DNA of 64,000 nucleotides from Leuconostoc mesenteroides subsp. mesenteroides. Its GTDB lineage: Bacteria; Bacillota; Bacilli; Lactobacillales; Lactobacillaceae. Location of the stretch: assembly GCA_009676745.1 (NCBI GenBank), contig CP046062.1, positions 915,501 through 979,500 on the forward strand. Direction: 5' to 3'. A program made the translations under genes and the position numbers. Below are positions 7,879 to 16,750 of this stretch, piece by piece. The notes beneath the pieces were generated by a model. That model did no database searches. It saw only the letters and a program-made list of their open reading frames with translations, and was not told the DNA's origin. How positions within the stretch are numbered: position 1 is the first letter of the stretch; every line of letters begins with the position of its first letter.

Positions 7879-9270
7879 ATGTATGAGGTGAAAATTATCG
7901 CACGCACAATTTTACCAGTAAAATTAAATCAAGAGTTGACAGCTGTTATTGATGATATTCGAATCGATGGTATGGGTATTTTTTATGTTACATCAGAGTA
8001 TCCACTGTATGTTGCTGATGCACTACCAGGAGAGAAAGTTCATTTACTGGTAACCCAAGTAGACAAATTTTCTGGCTATGCTAAAGTTCTTAATCGACTG
8101 GAAAGTTCAGATAAACGACAAAATAGTGATCGACAATATTTGATTGATGCCGGTACAGCACCACTAGTGAATCTAAAATATGATGCACAACTTGAACTAA
8201 AACAAGCCCAGGTGAAGAGACTTTTTGAAAAGCAGCATATTGATGTGTCAGTTGATCGAACAATTGGGATGGACAATCCAACATACTATCGTAATAAGAC
8301 TATTGTCCCTGTAAAATGGCAAAATAATCATCTGACCAGTGGGTTTTACAAAAGAGGGACACATGATTTAGTACCCATGGATGACTATTTTGTTAATGAT
8401 GCAAAAATTGACCAAGCAATTATTGTGATTAGAAATATTTTGGAGAAGTATGATATCACGGCATTTGATCCTGATTTAGAACATGGTGCCATTCGTTATA
8501 TAATGATACGCCGTGGCTATTATTCTCATGAATTAATGGTTGTATTAGTTTCAAATGAAGAAGTCATTTCGCACGAAACAGAAATTATTAATGATATCAG
8601 AAGTCAACTGACAGAATTAAAAAGCTTAATTTTGAATTATAGTCCTAAAAAAGACTATGTTTTATTAAGTCCAAATAATCGAACACTATGGGGTGAAAAA
8701 GCCATTTATGATACTTTACTTGGATATAAGTTCATTATTGGTCCTAATTCGTTTTATCAAGTTAATCCGCAAACCACCGAAGTTCTATATGATTTAGCTG
8801 CCCAAAAAGCTGATTTGAAGCCGACAGACACTGTTATTGATGCTTATTCAGGTATAGGAACAATTGGCATTAGCGTTGCTAGTCGGGTTAAAAAAGTACT
8901 TGGCGTTGAGGTTGTTCCCGGTGCAGTTGCTGATGCACAGTTTAATTTACAAGCCAACAATATTACTAATGCTGAATATATTTTGGCTGATGCACCTGTG
9001 CAATTTAAAAAATGGCAAGAACAAGGACTGAAACCAGATATTGTTTTCGTGGATCCGCCAAGACGTGGCTTAACGACTTCTCTCATTCAAGCCACAACCG
9101 ACATGTCACCCCAAAAGATAGTATATATTAGCTGCAATCCAGTAACTTTGAGTCGCGATGCCGTTGAAATTATTGAAAATGGTTATCATATTGATGGTTC
9201 GGTCTTACCAGTAGATCAATTCCCACAGACCTCTCACGTCGAAAGTATTACAGTGTTCCGAAAGGATTAA
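7879..9270 (+). CDS. 23S rRNA (uracil-5-)-methyltransferase, RlmD/RlmCD type, lacking Fe-S cysteines
   Basis: SAM-dependent m5U methylation of 23S rRNA. The protein of up to 463 residues has an N-terminal TRAM domain (about 14-75), SAM-binding DAYSGIGTIG, DPPRRGL, and the catalytic cysteine in YISCNPVTLSRD. The region that normally binds a [4Fe-4S] cluster (CGGC before the QHLSYEAQL-like stretch) reads AGTAPLVNLKYDAQL at about 91-105, with all cluster cysteines gone. The start is uncertain: ATG 7879 abuts the rpmE2 terminator and has no ribosome binding site, while GAGGTG (7885-7890) lies inside the frame, with only GTG 7888 or ATT/ATC codons (7894, 7897) close behind. murF follows 1 nt after the stop. 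Confidence 0.88.
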   Translation: MYEVKIIARTILPVKLNQELTAVIDDIRIDGMGIFYVTSEYPLYVADALPGEKVHLLVTQVDKFSGYAKVLNRLESSDKRQNSDRQYLIDAGTAPLVNLKYDAQLELKQAQVKRLFEKQHIDVSVDRTIGMDNPTYYRNKTIVPVKWQNNHLTSGFYKRGTHDLVPMDDYFVNDAKIDQAIIVIRNILEKYDITAFDPDLEHGAIRYIMIRRGYYSHELMVVLVSNEEVISHETEIINDIRSQLTELKSLILNYSPKKDYVLLSPNNRTLWGEKAIYDTLLGYKFIIGPNSFYQVNPQTTEVLYDLAAQKADLKPTDTVIDAYSGIGTIGISVASRVKKVLGVEVVPGAVADAQFNLQANNITNAEYILADAPVQFKKWQEQGLKPDIVFVDPPRRGLTTSLIQATTDMSPQKIVYISCNPVTLSRDAVEIIENGYHIDGSVLPVDQFPQTSHVESITVFRKD

Positions 9271-9271
9271 A

Positions 9272-10600
9272 ATGAATTACTCAGTAAAAAAGATAGGCCA
9301 GATATTACATGCGACAACTCAAATAGATTCCAAAATAGTAATTGGTGTATCTTTTGATTCTCGTAAAGTCAAACCTGGAGATTTATTTGTTGCTCTTGTT
9401 GCTGAAAACGACGGGCATGACTATGTGGAACAGGCGATGGCAAAAGGGGCCACAGCCGTTTTAGTGGACGATAAGCACCAAATTGATTCAAAAATACCAG
9501 CTATTATTGTATCAGACACATTGTTAGCTCTTCAGCAATTGGGAGAATATCGTCGTCACCAAATTAATCCTAAAGTTATTGCTATTACAGGTTCAAATGG
9601 CAAAACAACAACAAAAGATATGACGTCAGCCATAGTAGGTTCTCAATACAAAACCTTTAAAACGCCCGAAAACTTTAACAATGAAATCGGTGTGCCTTTG
9701 ACATTGCTCACCATGCCAGATGATACAGAAGTTTTAGTAGTAGAGTTAGGTATGGATCGTCCTGGCCAATTGACGACATTATCTGAGTTAGTAAGTCCAG
9801 ATATTGCCATTATTACTATGATTGGTGAGGCACATATTGAGTTTTTCAAAACACGTGAAAATATTGCTAAAGCAAAACTTGAAATTACTAAAGGTCTCAA
9901 ACCAGAAGGGACATTATTGATTCCTTATGATGAACCTCTTCTAACAAAGGCACAAGTTAAACAAAATGTGCAAATTTTTGGACAAGATATTACAAATATA
10001 AATTCATTAATGTCAAAGACAACTTTTACTTATCAAAATACTCGATTTGCTATTCCGCTGTTAGGTCGGTATAATATAATGAATGCGCTCGCAGCGATTT
10101 CAGCGGGTATCTTATTACATATTGAATTAAAAAACGCTGCAGAAGCGCTTCAGCATTTTGATTTGACAAAAAATCGCACAGAACAGCTCACTACATCTCA
10201 CGGCGTGAACTTGATTAGTGATGTTTATAACTCAAATCCAACAGCTGTTGCTGCTGTCTTGGCAACATTAAAAATCATACCGGCCACGCACAAGTATGTT
10301 GTGTTAGGTGATATGTTAGAATTAGGCGAACAAGCTGCAAGCTTGCACGCTTGTCTGGCAGAAACGGTGATAGATGCGAATGTTGATGGCGTTTACTTGA
10401 TTGGACCATTGATGAACAAGTATTTATATCCAATCTTGCAACAACGCTTTGATTCAGCGCACTTGCACCAATATGAAACAGATCAGTTAGCCGAATTAAT
10501 CAAAGATTTACAGACGTTAGGTGAACATGGGGACATGATTTTGTTAAAAGCAAGTCATGGGATTCATCTTGAGAACGTTGTTAACGCATTGGTAAAATAG
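9272..10600 (+). CDS. murF: UDP-MurNAc-tripeptide:D-Ala-D-X ligase
   Basis: ATP-dependent addition of the terminal dipeptide to UDP-MurNAc-tripeptide, the last cytosolic step of precursor synthesis. The 442-residue protein has the N-terminal substrate domain (to about 100), the ATP loop GSNGKTTT (107-114), a central domain with NFNNEIGVPLTLL, and a C-terminal domain with DVYNSNPTAV. Leuconostoc walls end in D-Ala-D-Lac, which makes them vancomycin resistant; if this is Leuconostoc, MurF must accept that depsipeptide. That is inference from the genus, not from residues I can identify here. Probably translated together with the methyltransferase before it. Confidence 0.93.
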   Translation: MNYSVKKIGQILHATTQIDSKIVIGVSFDSRKVKPGDLFVALVAENDGHDYVEQAMAKGATAVLVDDKHQIDSKIPAIIVSDTLLALQQLGEYRRHQINPKVIAITGSNGKTTTKDMTSAIVGSQYKTFKTPENFNNEIGVPLTLLTMPDDTEVLVVELGMDRPGQLTTLSELVSPDIAIITMIGEAHIEFFKTRENIAKAKLEITKGLKPEGTLLIPYDEPLLTKAQVKQNVQIFGQDITNINSLMSKTTFTYQNTRFAIPLLGRYNIMNALAAISAGILLHIELKNAAEALQHFDLTKNRTEQLTTSHGVNLISDVYNSNPTAVAAVLATLKIIPATHKYVVLGDMLELGEQAASLHACLAETVIDANVDGVYLIGPLMNKYLYPILQQRFDSAHLHQYETDQLAELIKDLQTLGEHGDMILLKASHGIHLENVVNALVK

Positions 10601-10623
10601 TTTTATGTGTTGAGGGGCACAAA

Positions 10624-11766
10624 ATGAAACGCAGTCAGAAGCCACAACTTAAGATTAGAAAATGGGCTGCGTTCTTAGTATTAGTTTGTACCGCAGGATT
10701 AGTGTTATGGCCGCATCGGTTGAATGAAGGTCAATATATGATTAATCCAGTTACTGATGACAAGTATAGTGTTAATAGTCTGTCAGCACTGAAAAGCAAT
10801 ATCTCACCGCAAAATGAATTTGCTGAGACATTAGATCAAAAACTTCAGTCAGAAAACTATATAGGTACAGCACTGATTGTGCACCATAATAAAATTATTT
10901 TGCAAAAAGGTTATGGTGAGGCTGATGAACAACAGCATCGTCATAATGATGCTTCAACACTTTTTCAGTTGGCCTCAATTGAAAAAGCAATGACTGCTGT
11001 ATTAATCATGCAGCAAATAGAATCAGGTAAACTGTCATTTGATAGCAAGTTGAGTGATTATTATCCGAATGTGGTTAATGCTGATAATATTACGATTAGA
11101 GATTTAATCACCATGAGCAGTGGTTTAAGCCAACGCATACAACCAACGACATTTGAATCCGAAGAGGATAACATTGAGTTTTCCGCTATTCATGCTGTTA
11201 AAATTGGTGAACCAGGTAATGGAATTGGTTGGTCTTATCAGCCCGTTAATTATCGTTTGTTAGCCGGTATTTTGATGAAACTCACTAATAAAACGTTTGC
11301 TGTATTGTTGAACCAAGTATTTAATAATACTTATCATCTAGATGCGAGAAGCTACCAAGATTTCATCAAATCTAAACATCGTTCTATTGGTTATGATAAT
11401 AGTTACGACAAAGCTTATGGTGAAAATCAAGTGATATATAATCGGGAAACTGGTACTGGAAATATTGCTATGACAACTGGTGCATTGTATCGTTTCTATC
11501 GATTAATGATTGATAAGGTAATTATTAAGCATCCCAGTCAACTATGGCAAACACGAGTTGGTGAAACATATGCCGCGGGAATGTATCACGAGGGAAAGTA
11601 TTTTAATGCTCATGGTATTTTGCCAGGATTCGAACCCACGGTTGTTATAAGCAATACTGGACAGGATGCGGTAATATTACTTAGTAACCAATATTATAAG
11701 AACCATAGTTTTCAACCATTAGCCAGAGAATTATTTACAAAAATGACTGCCATTCCAACAAAGTAA
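10624..11766 (+). CDS. Membrane-anchored serine hydrolase of the β-lactamase/class C PBP family
   Basis: Extracytoplasmic penicillin-binding-protein-like serine hydrolase, probably acting on cell-wall peptides or esters. The 380-residue protein has an N-terminal membrane segment (about 13-30) and the SxxK motif SIEK (118-121) in FQLASIEKAMTAV. The second motif, normally YSN, reads YQP (205-207) in WSYQPVNYRLLAG, so the Asn is replaced by Pro. A third-motif HG is seen in NAHGILPGFEP. Variants of this motif occur in Lactobacillales homologues, so it may still be active. It lies between murF and the helicase gene; a true substrate cannot be named. Confidence 0.75.
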   Translation: MKRSQKPQLKIRKWAAFLVLVCTAGLVLWPHRLNEGQYMINPVTDDKYSVNSLSALKSNISPQNEFAETLDQKLQSENYIGTALIVHHNKIILQKGYGEADEQQHRHNDASTLFQLASIEKAMTAVLIMQQIESGKLSFDSKLSDYYPNVVNADNITIRDLITMSSGLSQRIQPTTFESEEDNIEFSAIHAVKIGEPGNGIGWSYQPVNYRLLAGILMKLTNKTFAVLLNQVFNNTYHLDARSYQDFIKSKHRSIGYDNSYDKAYGENQVIYNRETGTGNIAMTTGALYRFYRLMIDKVIIKHPSQLWQTRVGETYAAGMYHEGKYFNAHGILPGFEPTVVISNTGQDAVILLSNQYYKNHSFQPLARELFTKMTAIPTK

Positions 11767-11801
11767 TGGCAAACGTGCACGAAGCACAAGGAGAAAAAAT
11801 T

Positions 11802-13379
11802 TTGAAATTTAGTGAATTAGGTTTGTCACAAGACATTTTGGATGCTATTGCAACGCACGGATATGTTGAAGCTACACCAATCCAAGAAAAGACAATTCCA
11901 TTAACATTAGCAGGTCGTGATGTCATTGGACAAGCACAAACAGGAACTGGTAAAACAGCAGCATTTGGTTTACCAATCTTGGAGCACATTGATTTAAATA
12001 ATAAAAACATTCAAGCATTGATTGTATCACCAACACGTGAATTAGCAATTCAAACAGCTGAAGAATTAAAAAAATTGGGACGCGACAAGCGTGTTGATGT
12101 ACAGGTTGTCTTTGGTGGTGCTGACATTCGCCGTCAAATCCAAAATTTGAAGTCACATCCACAAATTCTAGTTGGTACACCTGGTCGTTTACTTGATCAC
12201 ATTAACCGTAAGACTGTAAAAATTGATAGTGTTCGTACATTAGTATTGGATGAAGCCGATGAAATGCTGAATATGGGCTTCTTAGATGATATTGAAGCAA
12301 TTATTGCCAAGACACCAGCAGAACGTCAAACACTATTGTTCTCAGCAACAATGCCACCAGCAATTAAGCGTATTGGTGTCAAGTTTATGACGAACCCTGA
12401 ACATATTCAAATTGAAGCAAAAGAATTAACAACTGATTTAGTTGATCAATACTTTGTTCGTATGCGAGAAAACGAAAAGTTTGATACCATGACACGTATC
12501 TTTGATGTACAGGCACCAAAATTGGCAATCGTTTTCGGTCGTACAAAGCGACGCGTTGAAGAATTGTCAAGAGGATTGGAAGCACGTGGTTATCACGCGG
12601 CTGGCTTGCATGGTGATTTAACACAACAAATGCGCTCACGTGTGTTGGCTCAATTTAAGTCACATGAAATTAATATTTTAGTAGCAACGGACGTTGCTGC
12701 GCGTGGTTTGGATGTTAAAGACGTATCTCACGTTTATAACTTTGATATTCCACAAGATCCAGAATCTTATGTTCACCGTATTGGACGTACTGGTCGTGCT
12801 GGCGCCAAGGGTGTGTCTGTGACTTTCGTTGCACCAAACGAAATGGATTACTTACGTGCTGTTGAAGATTTGACTAAAAAGCGCATGACGCCGCTTGAAC
12901 CAGCATCTTTAAAGGATGCCCGTATTGGAAAGATTAACAATGCTGCTGGCGAAGTTGCTAAGTTAATTGATACAACTGAGGTTTCAGAAATTCAATCTCA
13001 GGTAGATGCGTTGACAGCAAAGTATACAGCTGAACAATTGGCTGCTGCTGTATTATCTAGCGTTGCTGATTTAGAAAAGCAAAATACACCAGTTGAAATT
13101 ACTCGTGAACGTCCATTACCACGTCGTAAGGGTGGTAATGGTGGTCGCGGTGGTTCACGTAATGGCGGTGGACGTCGTAATGGTGGCGGTTACCGTGGTA
13201 ATCGTGAACGCCGTGGTAATGGTGACAACCGCAATAATGATCGCCGTCGAGGCAATGGTGCTACTTCTAGCGAACGTCGTTTTGGAGATTACAAGCGTCG
13301 TGACGGCCGCTCAACTGAAAGTCGTCGCAATAGTGGTGGCGGATCACGTCGTGAATTTACTGTACGTGAAAAAGATTAA
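11802..13379 (+). CDS. cshA: DEAD-box RNA helicase, CshA type
   Basis: ATP-dependent RNA helicase of the CshA/DeaD group, acting in ribosome assembly and mRNA turnover, often cold-induced. Motifs: QTGTGKT (46-52), PTREL, DEAD (150-153), SAT, and HRIGRTGRAG. The C-terminus is a basic Gly/Arg/Asn-rich low-complexity tail (from about 440) that binds RNA. I start it at TTG 11802: AAGGAG (11788-11793) is 8 nt upstream and the product begins MKFSELGLS, as in relatives. ATG 11766, overlapping the stop of the hydrolase gene, would add 12 atypical residues. Confidence 0.93.
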   Translation: MKFSELGLSQDILDAIATHGYVEATPIQEKTIPLTLAGRDVIGQAQTGTGKTAAFGLPILEHIDLNNKNIQALIVSPTRELAIQTAEELKKLGRDKRVDVQVVFGGADIRRQIQNLKSHPQILVGTPGRLLDHINRKTVKIDSVRTLVLDEADEMLNMGFLDDIEAIIAKTPAERQTLLFSATMPPAIKRIGVKFMTNPEHIQIEAKELTTDLVDQYFVRMRENEKFDTMTRIFDVQAPKLAIVFGRTKRRVEELSRGLEARGYHAAGLHGDLTQQMRSRVLAQFKSHEINILVATDVAARGLDVKDVSHVYNFDIPQDPESYVHRIGRTGRAGAKGVSVTFVAPNEMDYLRAVEDLTKKRMTPLEPASLKDARIGKINNAAGEVAKLIDTTEVSEIQSQVDALTAKYTAEQLAAAVLSSVADLEKQNTPVEITRERPLPRRKGGNGGRGGSRNGGGRRNGGGYRGNRERRGNGDNRNNDRRRGNGATSSERRFGDYKRRDGRSTESRRNSGGGSRREFTVREKD

Positions 13380-13411
13380 TAAATTAAAATGTTGTTTGAG
13401 GCGTATTGTTG

Positions 13412-13417
13412 TATAAT
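13412..13417 (+). promoter_or_regulatory. -10 box of a leader transcript before folC
   Basis: TATAAT is perfect, but the -35 region is weak (TTGTTT at 13392 is only 14 nt away). Transcription from here would cross about 60 nt and meet the terminator at 13483-13510 before folC. Confidence 0.4.
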
Positions 13418-13482
13418 GTCTTATAAACAGGTGGTCTTCAGCTATTATTAAGTTGTTATCCGCACATTTTGTAACACGATGA

Positions 13483-13510
13483 AACCGTCCAAACATTTTG
13501 GACGGTTTTT
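13483..13510 (+). terminator. Intrinsic terminator immediately upstream of folC
   Basis: AACCGTCC (13483-13490), 9-nt loop, GGACGGTT (13500-13507), then TTT. The folC ribosome binding site follows within 10 nt, so this either ends the helicase transcript or acts as an attenuator for folC. Confidence 0.8.
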
Positions 13511-13525
13511 AGTTGGAGAAAGTAA

Positions 13526-14707
13526 ATGAAAACAGTTGAAGACGCTATATCTTATATCCATAATCGGCCAAAAGGTGGTCAAAAAGAATCACTATACCGT
13601 ATGACCAGACTGTTAGCAGCCTTGGGGAATCCACAAAAAGATTTACCATGTGCCATACATGTTACTGGTACGAATGGGAAAGGCTCAGTATCAACAATGG
13701 CTAGTAACATGCTACGTGTGGCCGGTTATGATACTGGTTTGTTTGTTTCACCTTTTATTACTAACTTTCGAGAAAGAATTCAAATTAATAATGAAATGAT
13801 TTCGAAAGATGATTTATTGTATACTACTAACAAAGTGGCGCAAGTACTAGTAAATGTTGATGCAGAATTATATCCGGATATTCCTGTTGAATTTGAAGTT
13901 TTGACAGCAATTATGTTTACTTATTTTGCTTCAAAAAAATTGGATGCATTAGTGATAGAGGTAGGTATCGGTGGCTTACTTGACTCTACTAACATGATGC
14001 CAAACACAAAAGTAGCGGTTATCACCAGTGTAGGATTGGATCATCAGAAAATGTTGGGCAATACAATTACTGAAATTGCATCACAGAAGGCTGGTATTAT
14101 TCACGATGGTGTTGCTGTTGTTACCGGTGATTTACCAGCTGAAGCACGTTCAATCATTGAAAAAAAATGCTCACATGTGATAACAGGTTTGCAGCATGAA
14201 TTTCAATCCGGATTGCCAGGAGAATATCAGATAGAAAATACAGCTACTGCTGTTGCAGCAGTACGTGCTTTTGATCAAAATATTTCTAATGATATCATTG
14301 TAAAAGGGCTAGAAGAGAGTCACTTTTCAGGCCGGTTTGAATTAATTGCACCAAATATTATGGTAGATGGTGCGCATAATGCTCAAGGACTTCGTGCTTT
14401 ATACAAGTCGTTGGTAGCAGCATATCCAAGGAAAAAAATCACTTTGATTATTGGTAGTTTGATGGATAAAAATGTTACTATTGAATTCAACGAAATATTG
14501 GAAAATGGCAGATTTAATATTGTGCTTGTGCCCTTTACTGGACCTAATGGTCGCCCTAGTTTATCCATTGATCAGACATTAAAACAGTATCAAGTATCTG
14601 CGATGCCACATTGGCAGGAGGCAGTTGAACAGTCAACCGCGGATTTAACAGTATTAACTGGATCATTATATTTTATAAGTGAGGTAAGAGAGCAATATGG
14701 TAGATGA
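13526..14707 (+). CDS. folC: Folylpolyglutamate synthase/dihydrofolate synthase
   Basis: Adds glutamate to folates (and possibly to dihydropteroate), retaining them in the cell and raising enzyme affinity. The 393-residue Mur-ligase-type protein has the P-loop GTNGKGSVS near residue 50, the VEVGIGGLLDSTN motif, and the C-terminal MVDGAHNAQG sequence. It is slightly shorter than the usual 420-440 residues. TTGGAGAAAG precedes the ATG. Its last 11 nt overlap the start of the MFS transporter gene. folD and thyA nearby use its product. Confidence 0.92.
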   Translation: MKTVEDAISYIHNRPKGGQKESLYRMTRLLAALGNPQKDLPCAIHVTGTNGKGSVSTMASNMLRVAGYDTGLFVSPFITNFRERIQINNEMISKDDLLYTTNKVAQVLVNVDAELYPDIPVEFEVLTAIMFTYFASKKLDALVIEVGIGGLLDSTNMMPNTKVAVITSVGLDHQKMLGNTITEIASQKAGIIHDGVAVVTGDLPAEARSIIEKKCSHVITGLQHEFQSGLPGEYQIENTATAVAAVRAFDQNISNDIIVKGLEESHFSGRFELIAPNIMVDGAHNAQGLRALYKSLVAAYPRKKITLIIGSLMDKNVTIEFNEILENGRFNIVLVPFTGPNGRPSLSIDQTLKQYQVSAMPHWQEAVEQSTADLTVLTGSLYFISEVREQYGR

Positions 14708-16085
14708 TAAGTTATCACCACGTTTAGTGCTAAGTGTCTTAGCGATTGGATTACTGGGATTTACTGATATTATGTTGGAAACTGCCTTGAATGTCAGCTT
14801 TCCAATGTTGATGACAGAATATAAGGTAACTTCTAGCACAGTACAATGGTTGACCTCAGGTGTCATCTTATTGACAAGCATGGTAGTTATTTTGTCTCCA
14901 TGGTTGAAGAAAAATTTCACTAATCGAAGTCAATTTCTAGTTGCCACAGTTATATCGATTATAGGTGTGTTGATTGATGCTGTAAGTCATACTTTTATGA
15001 TTACATTGTTCGGCCGATTATTACAAGGCATTGGTGGTGGGGTCGGCTTACCATTAATGTATAACGTTATTTTCGAACAGGTTCCTGAGAAAAAACGTGG
15101 CACGATGGTCGGGCTTGGTGCATTAATTATTTCTTTTGCCCCAGCAATTGGTCCAGCGTTTGGTGGTTATCTAACTCAAAATTACGGTTGGCACATGGTA
15201 TTTTGGGTTGTGCTGCCCGTTCAAATTGTTTCTCTCATACTTGGGTGGGTAACAATTAGGCAAGTCTCAACAATTAAAAAAGAAAAATTAGATATTGTTG
15301 GCTGGCTGTTATTAAGTCTTTTTTTTGTCTCTGGCATTTTTGTTATTGAGAGAATCAGCACACATGGATTAGTAAATCCCTTAAGTTTGTTGATGACTGT
15401 GGCAATGCTTGTCGGTATTATTGGTTATATTCTTTATGCCAAAAAAGTTGATAATCCATTGTTAAGTCCAGAAATATTTAAATTTAAGGTTTTTCGTTTT
15501 GGTATAGCGGCAGCATTTATAGCTCAAATAGTCAATCTAACATTTAACTATGCAATACCGATGGTTTTACAAATAGTTTTGCTTAAAAATCCACAAGTTG
15601 CTGGTCTTGCCTTACTTCCAGGGGCTTTAAGTTATGCTATGATGGCCATAATTTCTGGCCGTCTATATGATCGATATGGTGCACGGTTACCAATTACAAT
15701 TGGTGTAACATTGATGTTTGTCGGGACATTATTAATTGCCTTTATCCCAATCAATCTCATCAGTTTAACAGGTGGCTTCATGGTTATTCAGATAGGGGCT
15801 GGTTTCTGGTTTGGTAATAACATGACCTATTCGGTAAGTAGTGTGCCAGTTGAATTTCAAAGTTCAGGAAATTCTATTTTTTCTGCAACAACGAATTATT
15901 CTGCTGCAGTGGGTATTGCACTTGCTGCTGGCATTATTGCTACATTTCAAAATCACGCAATTAACGTCAATGAGTTGGCTTCATCAACAAGCAGTGGTGC
16001 GTTATGGACATTTAGAGTAGACATCGTACTGATTCTTCTAGCTGCTATTCTTTCATTAAGTACTTTGGGGTCTACGAGAAAATAG
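14697..16085 (+). CDS. MFS drug/metabolite efflux protein, DHA2 type
   Basis: Proton-coupled exporter of the 14-helix EmrB/QacA group, in the cytoplasmic membrane. The 462-residue protein is almost entirely hydrophobic with regularly spaced segments; motif C-like sequence appears in PAIGPAFGGYL and a motif A-like GRLLQGIGGG loop follows helix 3-4. Export substrate unknown. GTAAGAGAGC before the ATG is a modest ribosome binding site, and the gene overlaps folC by 11 nt, so the two are translationally linked. Confidence 0.85.
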   Translation: MVDDKLSPRLVLSVLAIGLLGFTDIMLETALNVSFPMLMTEYKVTSSTVQWLTSGVILLTSMVVILSPWLKKNFTNRSQFLVATVISIIGVLIDAVSHTFMITLFGRLLQGIGGGVGLPLMYNVIFEQVPEKKRGTMVGLGALIISFAPAIGPAFGGYLTQNYGWHMVFWVVLPVQIVSLILGWVTIRQVSTIKKEKLDIVGWLLLSLFFVSGIFVIERISTHGLVNPLSLLMTVAMLVGIIGYILYAKKVDNPLLSPEIFKFKVFRFGIAAAFIAQIVNLTFNYAIPMVLQIVLLKNPQVAGLALLPGALSYAMMAIISGRLYDRYGARLPITIGVTLMFVGTLLIAFIPINLISLTGGFMVIQIGAGFWFGNNMTYSVSSVPVEFQSSGNSIFSATTNYSAAVGIALAAGIIATFQNHAINVNELASSTSSGALWTFRVDIVLILLAAILSLSTLGSTRK

Positions 16086-16120
16086 CGAGAATGTCGTATC
16101 ATATTGTAGAGGTAAACAAT

Positions 16121-16729
16121 ATGGTCAAAGAAAAAGTAGAGAAATTTTACAATGTTTTGGGATATAAGGAAAAGAAAGATATTCATATTTTTCAACGTTA
16201 TTTTCCAAATAACTATAATTTAAATGAATTGACAAATGATCTAGTAGAAGATTTTTTATCTCATAATCCAATTGCCAATGAAGCTTTGCTATTAGGAATT
16301 GAAATTGGGAAACACGTTGCACATCAACGACGGCCGCAGTTACTAAATGCCAAATATTCAGCAGAAATAGGCCGGTTTGCGCAACAACAAATTGGTAATT
16401 TAATGCAGGAACAATTAAGTGTAGCTTTGCTTGATACGCAGTTGAATGTTATCGGTTGGGAAGTAGTATTTGTGGGCACTTTAAGTCAAGTACAAGCTTC
16501 ACCACGAGAGATATTTCAACGCGTTTTAAAGGCCAATGCATTTGGATTCATGATTGCACATAACCATCCCAGTGGTAATATAATGCCTTCCAATGCAGAT
16601 ATTAATTTCAGTCAGCGTTTGGCAACAATCGGTCATCAAATGGATTTACGTTTATTTGACTCATTCATTGTGACACAAAATGAGTATTGGAGTATGTCAG
16701 AAAATCAACAATTAAAAAAAGTTATCTGA
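16121..16729 (+). CDS. radC: RadC-like JAB1/MPN domain protein
   Basis: JAMM metalloprotease-fold protein of the RadC family; once called a DNA repair protein, actual function unsettled. The 202-residue protein has the zinc motif HNHPSG (147-152) followed by the Asp of SNAD (160). It lacks an obvious N-terminal helix-hairpin-helix domain and starts with a divergent segment. ATG at 16121 is chosen since AGAGGT (16108-16113) lies just upstream; the longer frame from 16091 has no such site. It ends inside the bidirectional terminator shared with thyA. Confidence 0.8.
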   Translation: MVKEKVEKFYNVLGYKEKKDIHIFQRYFPNNYNLNELTNDLVEDFLSHNPIANEALLLGIEIGKHVAHQRRPQLLNAKYSAEIGRFAQQQIGNLMQEQLSVALLDTQLNVIGWEVVFVGTLSQVQASPREIFQRVLKANAFGFMIAHNHPSGNIMPSNADINFSQRLATIGHQMDLRLFDSFIVTQNEYWSMSENQQLKKVI

Positions 16730-16748
16730 AAAATCAGATAACTTTTTT
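16721..16748. terminator. Bidirectional terminator between radC and thyA
   Basis: GTTATCTGA (16721-16729) pairs perfectly with TCAGATAAC (16734-16742) around AAAA, with T-runs on both strands. It serves the convergent radC (+) and thyA (-) genes; the radC stop lies inside the stem. Confidence 0.9.
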
Positions 16749-16750
16749 AT

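Noticed and set aside
13118..13350. Repeat-like GGT/CGT-rich stretch that could look like a tandem repeat
   Set aside because: It encodes the basic RGG/RGN tail common to this helicase family, so it is coding low complexity rather than a repeat element.
13093..13416. A 107-codon frame in the 3' part of the helicase gene, rich in Val and Met
   Set aside because: It is the shifted reading of the Gly/Arg/Asn-rich helicase tail; the repetitive composition keeps several frames open.
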